Below, piece by piece: positions 9,026 through 17,466 of a stretch of 64,000 bases of DNA. The notes beneath the pieces were generated by a model that was not told the DNA's origin, searched no databases, and worked only from the letters and a program-made list of their open reading frames with translations. The stretch is from an uncultured Collinsella sp. (lineage in GTDB: Bacteria > Actinomycetota > Coriobacteriia > Coriobacteriales > Coriobacteriaceae), in the NCBI GenBank assembly GCA_934654835.1, contig CAKUGY010000001.1:157500-221499 (forward strand), in the 5' to 3' direction. Each line of letters begins with the position of its first letter. Within the stretch, counting starts at the first letter, position 1. Position numbers and translations under genes: made by a program.

Positions 9026-9904
9026 CTATTGCATATCAAGCACCATGGCATAGACATCGCGCTTGCGGCGCGAATACTTCTGCGACAGGCGCTTTGCCAC
9101 CGCGGAGGCGGGCTCGCCCTCCTCGAGCGCGGCGCGGATATCCTCGCGCAGGGCCTCGTCGGGGTCTACGGCAGTGGCGCCAACCGGCGCGATGCCGGCC
9201 TCCTCGTCTTCACTCGGCGGCGCGATGACCAGCGCAATCTCGCCTTTTACCTCGCCACGGGCACGCAGTTCCTCGGCAAGCTGGGCTGCAGACCCGCGCA
9301 AGACTTCCTCGTGCAGCTTGGTGAGCTCGCGGCAGACGGCAACCTCGCGCTGGGGAAATACCTCGGCCACGGCCTCGAGCGTCGCCACGATGCGATGTGG
9401 AGACTCGTAGAAGATGAGTGCGCCGGGCACCACGGCAAGACGCTGCAGGCGGCGCACGCGATCACCATGTTTGCGGCCCAAAAAGCCCTCGAAGAAAAAA
9501 TGCTCGCAGGAAATGCCGGACGAAACGAGCGCCGTGACGCACGCAGAAGGTCCGGGGATAACCTCGACGGGCACATCGGCCTCGCGCGCCGCCTCGACCA
9601 GAGCCTGGCCGGGGTCGGACACGCTCGGCATGCCGGCGTCCGAGGCAAAGGCAAGGGTCTCCCCCGCCAGCAGGCGGTCGACCAGGCCGGCGGCGCGACT
9701 TGCGATCACATTCTCGTCGCAACGGACGAGCGGCTTGGAAATGCCCAGGTGCATCAGCAGCTTTGAGGTCACGCGCGTGTCCTCGCAGCAGATGGCATCG
9801 GCGGCGGCAAATGCCTCGCCGACGCGCGGGGACAAGTCGCCCAGGTTACCGATGGGCGTACCGACCACATAGAGTTTGCCCGTGCGGGCGCTGTTTTGCG
9901 TCAT
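9026..9904 (-). CDS. rsmI: 16S rRNA (cytidine-1402-2'-O)-methyltransferase
   Basis: A 292-residue tetrapyrrole-methylase-fold enzyme that 2'-O-methylates C1402 in the ribosomal P site. GTPIGNLGDLSPR near the N-terminus, CCEDTRVTSKLL, SDAGMPSVSDPG and VIPGPSACVTAL are the family motifs. It begins 6 nt after the stop of the GH5-like gene, so both probably share a transcript. The ribosome-binding site is weak (AGG). Confidence 0.95.
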   Translation of the reverse strand: MTQNSARTGKLYVVGTPIGNLGDLSPRVGEAFAAADAICCEDTRVTSKLLMHLGISKPLVRCDENVIASRAAGLVDRLLAGETLAFASDAGMPSVSDPGQALVEAAREADVPVEVIPGPSACVTALVSSGISCEHFFFEGFLGRKHGDRVRRLQRLAVVPGALIFYESPHRIVATLEAVAEVFPQREVAVCRELTKLHEEVLRGSAAQLAEELRARGEVKGEIALVIAPPSEDEEAGIAPVGATAVDPDEALREDIRAALEEGEPASAVAKRLSQKYSRRKRDVYAMVLDMQ

Positions 9905-9910
9905 ATCAAC

Positions 9911-10972
9911 CTATTCAATCATGCCGCGCTCGAGCGTGCCGAGCGCCGCGCGGGCATCCCATGCCGCGATGCGCTTCTCGGTCTTCCACGTTTGGAAGAA
10001 CCAGCCAGCCGCCGGCGCAAACGAAGCCAGCTGGTTGGCGATGAACACGCGCTCGTAGGCATTGCGGCCCTCGGGCGTAACCGACGAGTTGGCAAAAATC
10101 GCCGCACCCGACCATTCGCCCACCAAGACGGGGAACCCAGCAGAAATTGCCTCTTTGAGCTCGCGCTTATTACGCGAAATCGCCGTCGTCAGCCCGCGGG
10201 GGCTCGTGATGTCGAGCGCATGCTCGTCGCGATAATGGTACAGGTGAAGGTCCATGTAGACGTTCTTGTACTTGGCGCCGCGCATAAAGTGCTTCCACTC
10301 GCCGGGATGTCCCGAGGAGGAAAAGACGACGATCTTGTCTTCGGGCATATACGAGCGGACGAGCTCGTAGGCGTCGCGATAGAAGTTGCGTAGGTAGTGC
10401 GCCGGAATGCCATCCGTCATGGTAAAGAGGCTCTTGCGAACGCTCATCTGCGGCGTGTCCAACAACTCAATACCCAGCAGGCTCTCGGCCTCGCCGTAGC
10501 GATCGGCCAGGCGCTCAAGCACGTCGAGTGCGACATGACGGCCGTTGGTGGACGAATGCCACTCGGCAACGACCTCCGGCGTAGTGGGCGAATCGTTGGA
10601 ATCGCCCTGGCCGCCGGGCACAGTCGCCAGATCGAGCAGCACGCGGATATTGTATTTGGCAGCCCACTCGATCGCACGGTCGATATAGTCGACGACCGAG
10701 ATATAGGAAGCTTCGGACTCCTGCGAGCCAAAGGCATACCAGGGCACCGGCAGGCGCACGGCGTTGAGGCCGATCTGCGCCATGCGGCGAAAATCGTCCT
10801 CGCTCACAAACGTCTCGTAGTGACGGCGCATACGCTCGTTATAGGCAGCGGTACCCATGGCCTCCTGTAGCTCGGCAGCATTGGATGCACCGGTCGCCGC
10901 GTACAGCGACGGGGTCACCCAAGGCTCGGGAATAAACCAGCCAGAGAGATTAACGCCGAGTATCCTCTCCAT
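9911..10972 (-). CDS. GH5-type (exo-beta-1,3-glucanase-like) protein lacking the acid/base Glu
   Basis: A 353-residue TIM-barrel protein resembling fungal and bacterial exo-beta-1,3-glucanases of family GH5. NLSGWFIPEPWVTPS opens the barrel, GLNAVRLPVPWYAF follows, and VGEWSGA (residues 284-290) carries the expected nucleophile Glu286. At the acid/base position, where relatives read GIELLNEP, this protein reads GIELLDTP (residues 167-174), so Glu is replaced by Thr173. No signal peptide is seen, so it is cytoplasmic. The start at 10972 has GAAGGGGG upstream. It may be a pseudoenzyme or use an alternative proton donor. Confidence 0.8.
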   Translation of the reverse strand: MERILGVNLSGWFIPEPWVTPSLYAATGASNAAELQEAMGTAAYNERMRRHYETFVSEDDFRRMAQIGLNAVRLPVPWYAFGSQESEASYISVVDYIDRAIEWAAKYNIRVLLDLATVPGGQGDSNDSPTTPEVVAEWHSSTNGRHVALDVLERLADRYGEAESLLGIELLDTPQMSVRKSLFTMTDGIPAHYLRNFYRDAYELVRSYMPEDKIVVFSSSGHPGEWKHFMRGAKYKNVYMDLHLYHYRDEHALDITSPRGLTTAISRNKRELKEAISAGFPVLVGEWSGAAIFANSSVTPEGRNAYERVFIANQLASFAPAAGWFFQTWKTEKRIAAWDARAALGTLERGMIE

Positions 10973-11163
10973 CACGGCCCCCTTCGGATCGCGCAGGTCG
11001 AACCTGCATCGTATTGCATAGGAAAAGTATCGTTTTGAGTATACCCGCGCGTGCGGACAGGCGATCGAACGGTCTACAAAGTGGCGCAAAAGTGGGAGGA
11101 ATGTCCGGAGCAGGCGGCTCGAGCTGGCACGCCGAGATGCGCACGGGCGCCGAAGGTTGGCGC

Positions 11164-11335
11164 CGGAAAGTGTGTCCCGTTTTTCCGCTCAAGAATGGGA
11201 TGCGCTTTCCGTTAGCAGGCCCAACCGGAAAGCGCATCCCGCAATTTCGCGTTATTCCGGGTCGGGCTTTCCCAAACAGCCTCAAAGCGGAAAGCGCGAC
11301 CCACTCTGGACCAAAATTCCGGGATGCAGTTTCCG
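11164..11335. repeat. Cluster of six CGGAAAGCGCATCCCG-like motifs in both orientations
   Basis: Variants of one 15-17 bp motif occur at 11164-11179 (+), 11197-11211 (-), 11226-11241 (+), 11257-11273 (-, weak), 11288-11302 (+) and 11319-11335 (-). Units 2 and 3 form a perfect 15-bp inverted repeat. The cluster fills the gap between the GH5-like gene and the tRNA-Phe repeat locus. No gene is seen here. Confidence 0.75.
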
Positions 11336-11355
11336 CGAGGCCCACATAAAAGAAA

Positions 11356-11377
11356 AGGACCCCTTTGTAGAGGTCCT
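11356..11377 (-). terminator. Duplicate of the tRNA-Phe terminator
   Basis: AGGACC-TCTACAAAGG-GGTCCT hairpin followed on the minus strand by TTTCTTTTA, 186 bp from the functional copy. Confidence 0.6.
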
Positions 11378-11541
11378 TATCAAGTCAAGGTGGCGGGGAA
11401 GGGAATCGCGCCCGCGCTGCGCGCGTGCGGACCGCTGCGGCGCTTTCGCGCCTTGCGAGCTGCGCTGGCAAACGCTATCGCGTTTACTCAGCTCCGCGCC
11501 CTCACGGGGTTCGATTCCACGTGGGGGCCACATAAAAGAAA

Positions 11542-11563
11542 AGGACCCCTTTGCAGAGGTCCT
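11542..11563 (-). terminator. tRNA-Phe intrinsic terminator
   Basis: A minus-strand AGGACC...GGTCCT hairpin followed by TTTCTTTTATG, 13 bp downstream of the tRNA-Phe 3' end. Confidence 0.75.
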
Positions 11564-11576
11564 AGTCAATTCAAGG

Positions 11577-11649
<73 letters not shown>

Positions 11650-11681
11650 ATTTGAGGTGTGCCTTGTTTCAAGGCTTGATT

Positions 11682-11709
11682 AGTATAACCAAGGACGCGC
11701 TCCGGTCAA
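11682..11709 (-). promoter_or_regulatory. Promoter of tRNA-Phe
   Basis: On the minus strand TTGACC and TATACT are separated by 16 bp, about 32 bp upstream of the mature 5' end. Confidence 0.6.
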
Positions 11710-11783
11710 CCGAGAATTTTAAAAAAGTTTTTGAGCACGGCGTCAGCCCCAACCTCGCCCCACAGAACAGCACGTCAGAGGCA

Positions 11784-12071
11784 TCACCCAGCCGCAAGAA
11801 GTTTTTCACTCAGGGCCACACGAGCAAACTCACTTGGCGTCATTCCCTCGGCTGCCGCCCTTCGGCGAATCGCCTCCTTCATTCCCAGGGGAATCTTGAC
11901 CGATAGCGTTGCCGTCCCCTCACTTGAGAGCGGGGGGCGCCCGTGCACGATCCCCCCAACGGTGTGTTCGCCATCTGGAAACTCGCCACGCTCGTACGAC
12001 TCGCACCACGTGTCAATCATTTCATCCGTTACAACCTGACCATTAGCGGCCGTATATGTCTTGCCCATCAT
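11784..12071 (-). CDS. Ribbon-helix-helix-type antitoxin candidate
   Basis: A 95-residue protein whose C-terminus (about 60-92) has an RHH-like arrangement: a strand (ATLSVKIPLGM) followed by two helices with EGMTPSEFARVALSEKLL. Antitoxins of this kind bind their own promoter and neutralise the partner. Its ATG overlaps the stop of the upstream toxin-like gene by 4 bp (ATGA), with AAAGGGG upstream. Toxin-first order is the reverse of the most common arrangement but is known for several families. The assignment rests on fold-like pattern and context. Confidence 0.65.
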   Translation of the reverse strand: MMGKTYTAANGQVVTDEMIDTWCESYERGEFPDGEHTVGGIVHGRPPLSSEGTATLSVKIPLGMKEAIRRRAAAEGMTPSEFARVALSEKLLAAG

Positions 12072-12334
12072 CGACCCCTTTGCCGAGCTCGCTCGATCTC
12101 TTGCCAGAATTTCTTCTGAACCGGAGACAATGCATGAATGATGAGCCATCCACGAATAAGTTCGACCGCAACGAGCTCCACACTCCGACCGTCCGGAAGC
12201 CATCCAATCGCAAGCCATCTCGGCGGCTCGTCTTCCGACTCACGACGAATACACTCAGTGACTGCGAGCCAAGCGCCATACACCTGCTTTTCCGTCAGGT
12301 GCTTTTTGGCGTTGGGATGAATCTCCACGTCCAT
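12068..12334 (-). CDS. BrnT/RelE-fold toxin candidate
   Basis: An 88-residue basic protein. It starts VEIHPNAKKHLTEKQV and carries PPRWLAIGWLPDGRSVELVAVE then LIIHALSPVQKKF, a layout seen in small RelE-superfamily proteins paired with RHH antitoxins, where the product would cleave ribosome-associated mRNA. GGAGGGG lies 6 nt before the ATG. It is coupled by a 4-bp overlap to the antitoxin-like gene. No catalytic residue can be assigned with certainty. Confidence 0.6.
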   Translation of the reverse strand: MDVEIHPNAKKHLTEKQVYGAWLAVTECIRRESEDEPPRWLAIGWLPDGRSVELVAVELIRGWLIIHALSPVQKKFWQEIERARQRGR

Positions 12335-12392
12335 GCATCTTCCCCTCCATCTTACCCAATTTCGTATGACGAAAGTCCGCTGTCGCCATTTC

Positions 12393-12752
12393 TTAAGCCG
12401 GTACTCGTTGGAAAGCAGGGGGCGATGCGAGCATTGAGGGGCGTTCTAGCACGGCCCAGGCGCATGGGTGGGAGCACATGCGCCAAGGGCGAACGTTTTC
12501 GTAGTGTGCGAGGACATTGCCGTTGCGGTCAATGAAGGCGATGTCGATGGGATAGGCCATAAAGCAGGTGTGGACCGAGGAGCATTGCGGAAACGCCATG
12601 ACGAGTGGCAGCCCGCTGGCGGTAAGCGGCTGCCGCCCCAGCATGCCGCGCAGTCGTGCGGCAAACGACTCCGCCACCACGAACTCAGCCGGTGTCCAGA
12701 CCAACCTGTTGAGCGCCCGCGCGTAGGCGATGTAGGACGAAACCGCGGTCAC
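12393..12752 (-). CDS. DUF192 family protein
   Basis: A 119-residue protein of the DUF192 family, recognisable from ESFAARLRGMLGR, the LVMAFPQCSSVHTCFMAYPIDIAFID core and the terminal WAVLE. The biochemical function of DUF192 is unknown. Such genes often sit in Tad loci of actinobacteria. I chose the GTG at 12752, which overlaps the preceding TadE-like stop by 4 bp (GTGA). It is the last gene of the Tad operon. Confidence 0.8.
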   Translation of the reverse strand: MTAVSSYIAYARALNRLVWTPAEFVVAESFAARLRGMLGRQPLTASGLPLVMAFPQCSSVHTCFMAYPIDIAFIDRNGNVLAHYENVRPWRMCSHPCAWAVLERPSMLASPPAFQRVPA

Positions 12753-13225
12753 ATGACCACCCCCGGACGCCAGGGATCGATCGTTACCGTGCGCTCGTGC
12801 GACAGCTGTGCCGGCGCACCCAAAGAAAGACCGGCAATGCTCAGCGAGCTCGGCCATGGCTCATAGTGCATGGTGCAGGTATAGGTCCTAAACGTTCCGG
12901 ATAGGGAGAGCAGGCCACCATCCGATGCCGCCACGCCTTGTTCACTCGACACTTCGATCTGCAAGTCATAGCCTTCCATGGCATTCAGAATTTGAGCCTG
13001 AACCGTCGCCGAAGCATCAATGGATCTTTCGTCGCTCTCCCCTTCCGGCGCCACGGCATGCGCCAGCACGATGTCGGGCACCACGCGGTCGAAACGCGCA
13101 ACCGCGCTGGCAAAGACCATGACGTTGTACACGATGAGCGCCAGTACCAGCAAGACGGGCGTGACCACGGCCATCTCGACCGTCGCCTGGGCACGTTCCT
13201 CGCGCATAGTTGTACAAGCGCTCAT
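12749..13225 (-). CDS. TadE/TadG-like pseudopilin
   Basis: A 158-residue protein with the Tad pilin-like N-terminus REERAQATVEMAVVTP at about residues 8-23, followed by a hydrophobic helix (about 20-42) and an extracytoplasmic domain. The prepilin peptidase would cut just before QATVE, leaving Glu at +5. Its ATG overlaps the stop of the TadG-like gene by 1 bp (TAATG). It is part of the Tad pilus operon and probably a minor pilin. Confidence 0.8.
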   Translation of the reverse strand: MSACTTMREERAQATVEMAVVTPVLLVLALIVYNVMVFASAVARFDRVVPDIVLAHAVAPEGESDERSIDASATVQAQILNAMEGYDLQIEVSSEQGVAASDGGLLSLSGTFRTYTCTMHYEPWPSSLSIAGLSLGAPAQLSHERTVTIDPWRPGVVM

Positions 13226-15390
13226 TACGACCCGCCGCCCAAGGCGCCCACCAGCGTGGCGACATCGACGGTAAGTGGGATGGAGCCGCCGCCGGGCAGC
13301 GGAATCTCTGCAAGCGTAAACACCGTGCCGCTGATGGTGCGCTCGACTTGGTATTCCAACGCCTCGCAAAGTGCTTTGGGATCGGTCACGCCCAGCGGGA
13401 TGCTTCGCAGCTTGCCCTGCGCTTTGGAAAGACCCGTGATGTCAGACCCCGGGCTCTTGATGACGTTGGCGGTATCGGTCAGCACGGGCTTTCGTAGGCG
13501 CAGGTCGCACGGCTCGAGCCCGAGGGCCGCCACGGAAGACGAGACCGTGTCGCCGAGCCACGATGCAATGGAACCCAGCGCGCCGCTACCCCCTCCCAGG
13601 TCATTGATCATCTCGCCCATAAGCTCATCGGCCGAGCCTTGGATATCACCGTATCCCACGAGCAGCCGTCCCCAAACATCCATAACGCCATCGAGTACGC
13701 CGGCAACGCCGCCCGAGCGCTCCTCCAGTGTCGAGAAAAACCGCGAGAGGACGTTGTTCTGTGCAGTAGCGTCATCGGGCGCCAGCACCGCAGCCGAGAT
13801 TGCCCCGCGACTGCCGAGCTTAACTGCCGTGTTAAACGATGAGTTGAGTCCGTCAGGGCTGGAGATATCGCCCGAAACCGCAAAGGCGACCACGCCGTTG
13901 CGACCGGGCGGGGCAATACGCGGACGCTCGCCCGAAAGCGCTTTGATGGCCTGATCAAACGCGTTACCCGCACGATCGGCCTCGTCCTCGGTCTGGCGCA
14001 TGAGCTCGAGTTCGTTATTGCGACAGTCGACGTAGTCCTCCAGGGCGTCTTTGAACTTGTCAAAGTGGTATTCGAAACCGTTTTCGATAGAGGTTGAGGG
14101 CGCCGCAACAGCACCAAGCGACGAGACGCCAAAATGGCATTTGCTGCATTTATCCTGTCCGTCGTAATCGGCAACCGAAGCAAATCCGTTCGGCGTTCCC
14201 TTCTTATAGTTAGGGCAGCTCACTCCGTAATGCAGATACGTCTTGCCATCGTTGATGCTGACTGGCCACGACGCATCGGTATAGAGTTCCGTCGCTCGCG
14301 CCTCGTCAGAATTGCGAGGCAACAGCGGGATATAGGAAGAGACTTTGTCCCCATCTTCTGTTATATATGCGCAATTGACCTCTGTGCTCGCATAGGTGTA
14401 AAACGCCTTACGCGCTGCCGACTCCGCCCTCATCTCGACACTCGAACCCTGAGGCGCCTCGTTTGCAAGGCGGGAGCGATAATATGCTCTCGCGCGATCA
14501 AGGGCAACTTGGGGTTCCCATGTGACGCTCGAAGCATAATGCGGATTTTGAGTACCCGATAGATCCGTCAGACTTTTCGCGCGCTCCCACATGCACGAAC
14601 AGCTGCCGACCGAACCTTTATCCGACCCACCGCAATCCGCAAGCCAAGCGCGCTCTTTGGCCTTCGCCGTCTCCTCCGAGGCCTTCTGCAGCTCCTCGGC
14701 CGCGTACTCCAGATCTTCCGACGTGTCTTCAATCGCATCGGTCGAAATCTCGGATCCCTTGAGTGCAGCAAAGTCCGACTCGGATGTCCGAGGCACGGCA
14801 AGTGCCGTACCGGTATAGGTCACACTATCGGTATCCTGCGCTGACACCGCCTGCGTGGCACGCGCGGCAACCAAATATGGCAAAGCCGTCTCGAGCTTCT
14901 GCAGGCCCTCGGAAGCGCTCTTAGCAAACTTGTTGCGCGTTTTAATGATCTCGATTCCCGTGTCGACCATATCGCCCGCGGCAAGCTCGGCGCCTGGAAT
15001 GAGAATGGCGACCAAGCCGGTGCCAATCGTGGCAAACCCCGCTAGTCCCAAGCTCAAGATGCTCGCATCCACCACCGTGGCTGCCGTGTGATAGGACGAC
15101 ACCACGTTGGCGCCCGCCAGAGCACCACTATCGGCAGCCACCTGGGTATCCCCCGCACGCGACATGCTCCATATCGCCGCGGTCGAGGAAAACAACAGCG
15201 TGAGCACCACCAAGATGACCACCGCAGAGGAGAGCGTGGTGTAGGCACCGTCTTCGATAAACAGGTCGACGCCGGCGCGGCCCATAAAGCCGCCCCGCTT
15301 GCGGTGAGCGCCCGGCCGACAACGGTCTGCAAGCCCTCGCGTCGCCCGCGGCAGGCAGCGTTTAATCCCACGCAGCAATCCACGAATCAT
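13225..15390 (-). CDS. TadG-like large extracytoplasmic protein
   Basis: A 721-residue protein with a basic cytoplasmic N-terminus, one hydrophobic helix (about 54-76) and then GDTQVAADSGALAGANVV, the hallmark of the TadE/TadG-like family. The rest is a large extracytoplasmic region with scattered Cys residues, including CGGSDKGSVGSCSCM and KCSKCHFG. It probably forms a pilus-associated or tip component. GGAGGG lies upstream of the ATG at 15390. The gene overlaps the preceding TadE-like gene by 29 bp. Confidence 0.8.
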   Translation of the reverse strand: MIRGLLRGIKRCLPRATRGLADRCRPGAHRKRGGFMGRAGVDLFIEDGAYTTLSSAVVILVVLTLLFSSTAAIWSMSRAGDTQVAADSGALAGANVVSSYHTAATVVDASILSLGLAGFATIGTGLVAILIPGAELAAGDMVDTGIEIIKTRNKFAKSASEGLQKLETALPYLVAARATQAVSAQDTDSVTYTGTALAVPRTSESDFAALKGSEISTDAIEDTSEDLEYAAEELQKASEETAKAKERAWLADCGGSDKGSVGSCSCMWERAKSLTDLSGTQNPHYASSVTWEPQVALDRARAYYRSRLANEAPQGSSVEMRAESAARKAFYTYASTEVNCAYITEDGDKVSSYIPLLPRNSDEARATELYTDASWPVSINDGKTYLHYGVSCPNYKKGTPNGFASVADYDGQDKCSKCHFGVSSLGAVAAPSTSIENGFEYHFDKFKDALEDYVDCRNNELELMRQTEDEADRAGNAFDQAIKALSGERPRIAPPGRNGVVAFAVSGDISSPDGLNSSFNTAVKLGSRGAISAAVLAPDDATAQNNVLSRFFSTLEERSGGVAGVLDGVMDVWGRLLVGYGDIQGSADELMGEMINDLGGGSGALGSIASWLGDTVSSSVAALGLEPCDLRLRKPVLTDTANVIKSPGSDITGLSKAQGKLRSIPLGVTDPKALCEALEYQVERTISGTVFTLAEIPLPGGGSIPLTVDVATLVGALGGGS

Positions 15391-15829
15391 AATCTCCCTC
15401 CAGCCATTCGGGACGCGATTGATACGAAACATCGACTTTGAGCTCGATATAGCCGCCCTCGCCCGCACTGCCCATGGCCTGAGCAAATGCACCAATCACA
15501 GGCAAAGGCTTGACCTCGCCGACAACGGACACAGACGAAACGCCACCCGCGCCGGCCCGACCAAGCTCGATATCCCACGACAGCGGCCCGCCGGCATGGA
15601 AGATCGAGACATTGGGCACCGCGGCAAGTCGACGACGGGCAAACTCCTTAAGGTCGTCGTCTTCCGCCGTCGTCGTGGTCATGAGCCGCGCGGCCTCGGC
15701 AGCGGCAGACTCCATAACCGCGCGCGTATAGAGCAGGCACACCGGCTGCAATGCGAGCAGGATGAGCGTCAAAAACGTTGGCAGCAAAAAGGCGGCCTCG
15801 ACCGTAGACTGCGCCCGATCCTCGCGCAC
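15362..15829 (-). CDS. tadE: TadE-like pseudopilin
   Basis: About 155 residues, with REDRAQSTVEAAFLLP at the extreme N-terminus followed by a hydrophobic helix (about 15-35) and an extracytoplasmic domain. The processing site would be just before QSTVE. The start is uncertain: the GTG at 15829 follows the previous stop by 4 nt, whereas an ATG further upstream would add about 14 basic residues and overlap the previous gene. Its place in the Tad operon supports a minor pilin role. Confidence 0.8.
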   Translation of the reverse strand: MREDRAQSTVEAAFLLPTFLTLILLALQPVCLLYTRAVMESAAAEAARLMTTTTAEDDDLKEFARRRLAAVPNVSIFHAGGPLSWDIELGRAGAGGVSSVSVVGEVKPLPVIGAFAQAMGSAGEGGYIELKVDVSYQSRPEWLEGDYDSWIAAWD

Positions 15830-15833
15830 GGCA

Positions 15834-16052
15834 TCAGTACAGCGCGATGTCCTTGGCACCCGTCGCGGCATCGATGACCGACGACGGAGCGACGCCATGA
15901 GACGCTGCCTGCTCGACCAGCGCCGCCAAGCGCCCGTCGGTGCCGGCGCGCCAAAGTCCCGCGATTGCCAGCACGATAGAAAGCAGCGCCACCGTGACGA
16001 TGGCGTATTCGACCGTCGATTGGGCAGATTCCTCACGCAGAACGTCATGCAT
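15834..16052 (-). CDS. Small Flp/TadE-like pilin, 72 aa
   Basis: A 72-residue pilin-like protein: MHDVLREESAQSTVEYAIV then a hydrophobic helix and a short soluble tail. EESAQxTxEYAI is nearly identical to the start of the Flp pilin at 16581-16814, so it may be a second minor Flp pilin. AAAGGAGGGG lies upstream of the ATG, and only one base separates it from the previous stop codon. Confidence 0.8.
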   Translation of the reverse strand: MHDVLREESAQSTVEYAIVTVALLSIVLAIAGLWRAGTDGRLAALVEQAASHGVAPSSVIDAATGAKDIALY

Positions 16053-16053
16053 T

Positions 16054-16617
16054 TCACGACCCCTCCTTTGAGCCCGCCGTCTTTGGAGCCAGGCGCACCG
16101 CGCGCAAGCGGCACGAGGCATCACCGGCATCCGCGGCAACCGTCACCATGTCGACCCAGCCGCGCCCATCGCGCACGATGGCGCCCCACACGTTGCCCTT
16201 GATGTCGAGATAGCCGCTCAGGGCCAGCTGCGCCGTGGGCACCTCGCGGTAGGCGCGCAGCAGATCTGCCGCCACCTCGGTCATCGGCCGGTCCTCGGTC
16301 CAAGCAAGCCGAACTGCAATCGCGTTGTCTGCAGGCCGCTCCGTCGCGCCGACCGCCCGCTCATCGAGCTTCTGCAAGAAGGTTTGTGCTGTGATAGCGG
16401 CATCCGGATCATCCGAGCGTTGTGCCCCATCCTTTTGAGACACCGCGGTAGACCTTGAATCCGCATCGGCGGCGTTTCCGGAGCGCTGTTGCCGCGCGGC
16501 GTTAACTCCCCAGAGCACCGCCGCCATCGAAACGACCAGGCAGGCAAACACCAGAAGCACGCCAGCGGGCAGACCGTCCTCTACAGGCTGTTGATGCCCT
16601 CGCTGATAGCGTTCCAT
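16054..16617 (-). CDS. Tad-locus single-pass membrane protein
   Basis: About 187 residues with one hydrophobic segment (about 16-38) followed by an extracytoplasmic domain rich in charged residues. I do not recognise the family. The start at 16617 overlaps the Flp gene by 37 bp, and a later start (GTG at residue 20) is possible. Its location between flp and the small pilin gene suggests a role in pilus assembly or modulation. Confidence 0.65.
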   Translation of the reverse strand: MERYQRGHQQPVEDGLPAGVLLVFACLVVSMAAVLWGVNAARQQRSGNAADADSRSTAVSQKDGAQRSDDPDAAITAQTFLQKLDERAVGATERPADNAIAVRLAWTEDRPMTEVAADLLRAYREVPTAQLALSGYLDIKGNVWGAIVRDGRGWVDMVTVAADAGDASCRLRAVRLAPKTAGSKEGS

Positions 16618-16814
16618 AGATCTTGGACCTTGCCCTTAAACGCAACGATGGCGATAATCGCGATCACCACGAGCACGCCGACCAAGATGGCGTACTCGGT
16701 GGTGCCCTGCGCACTCTCCTCCTGCAAAAGCGTTTTGGCGTATTGGCGAGCACGCGCTACCCGGCAAAACGCCCAGTTCCAAGCCCTGCCAACAATGTCG
16801 ATCATCGTGTTCAT
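16581..16814 (-). CDS. flp: Flp-type major pilin
   Basis: A 77-residue Flp prepilin with a charged leader containing LLQEESAQ, the processing region SAQGTTEYAILVG, and a strongly hydrophobic helix. After cleavage by a TadV-like prepilin peptidase it would polymerise into the Tad pilus. GGGAGG lies upstream of the ATG. It follows tadC closely (10 bp). Confidence 0.9.
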   Translation of the reverse strand: MNTMIDIVGRAWNWAFCRVARARQYAKTLLQEESAQGTTEYAILVGVLVVIAIIAIVAFKGKVQDLWNAISEGINSL

Positions 16815-16824
16815 ATATTCCTCC

Positions 16825-17466
16825 CTACATCATCCCGCCTGCTCCCAGCAGCGGGCCCAATATGGACAGAAGCAACGCCGGCAAGATGAGCGTGCCGGTA
16901 GGAATCAGCAACTTGACCGGCGCCCGCTCGATCTCGCGCTCGACAGTGGCGCGATGAGCGGCACGGATCTCGCGACTTTGAGCCGCCAAGGTCTCGGCAA
17001 GCGGGGCGCCCAGGGCAAGCGCCTGCCCCACCGTGATGGCAAAGGTCTCGAGCGCCCGCACATCCAGGTCGCGCGCGGCGGCCAGAAGCTCGTCCTCGCG
17101 CGTCCCCACGCCCACCTGCCACGCCATGCAGGCTCGCTCAAGGCGAAGAGCCAGCGTCGAGCGGCGATTGGCGCAAAAGACCTCAAGCGCAGCATCGAAC
17201 GAAAGACCGGCCGAAAGCCCCAGGCGCACCACGTCGATCATCTCGGATACCTCACCGAGCGACACCTGCGTCGGGCTGCCCGCGCCGAGCGCGCCCTTCA
17301 ATCGCACTGTCAGGACGTCGACCACCGAGCGGGCGGCCGCGATGACCAGCAGCGCTTCGCGTTTGCAGGCCTCCGTGATCTCGCGCGCATCCGCGCGTTC
17401 CATGCCCGTCGCGACAAACACGCTAAGGGCACACAGGCCAGAAGCAGCAACAACCAGGACACTCAT
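16825..17466 (-). CDS. tadC: TadC-like inner-membrane platform protein
   Basis: A 213-residue type II secretion F (GspF)-domain protein with an N-terminal membrane segment, the conserved cytoplasmic four-helix region (about 70-150, with EMIDVVRLGLSAGLSFDAAL) and a C-terminal hydrophobic helix. It forms the membrane platform contacted by TadA, together with TadB. It overlaps tadB by 4 bp, indicating coupled translation. Confidence 0.9.
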   Translation of the reverse strand: MSVLVVAASGLCALSVFVATGMERADAREITEACKREALLVIAAARSVVDVLTVRLKGALGAGSPTQVSLGEVSEMIDVVRLGLSAGLSFDAALEVFCANRRSTLALRLERACMAWQVGVGTREDELLAAARDLDVRALETFAITVGQALALGAPLAETLAAQSREIRAAHRATVEREIERAPVKLLIPTGTLILPALLLSILGPLLGAGGMM

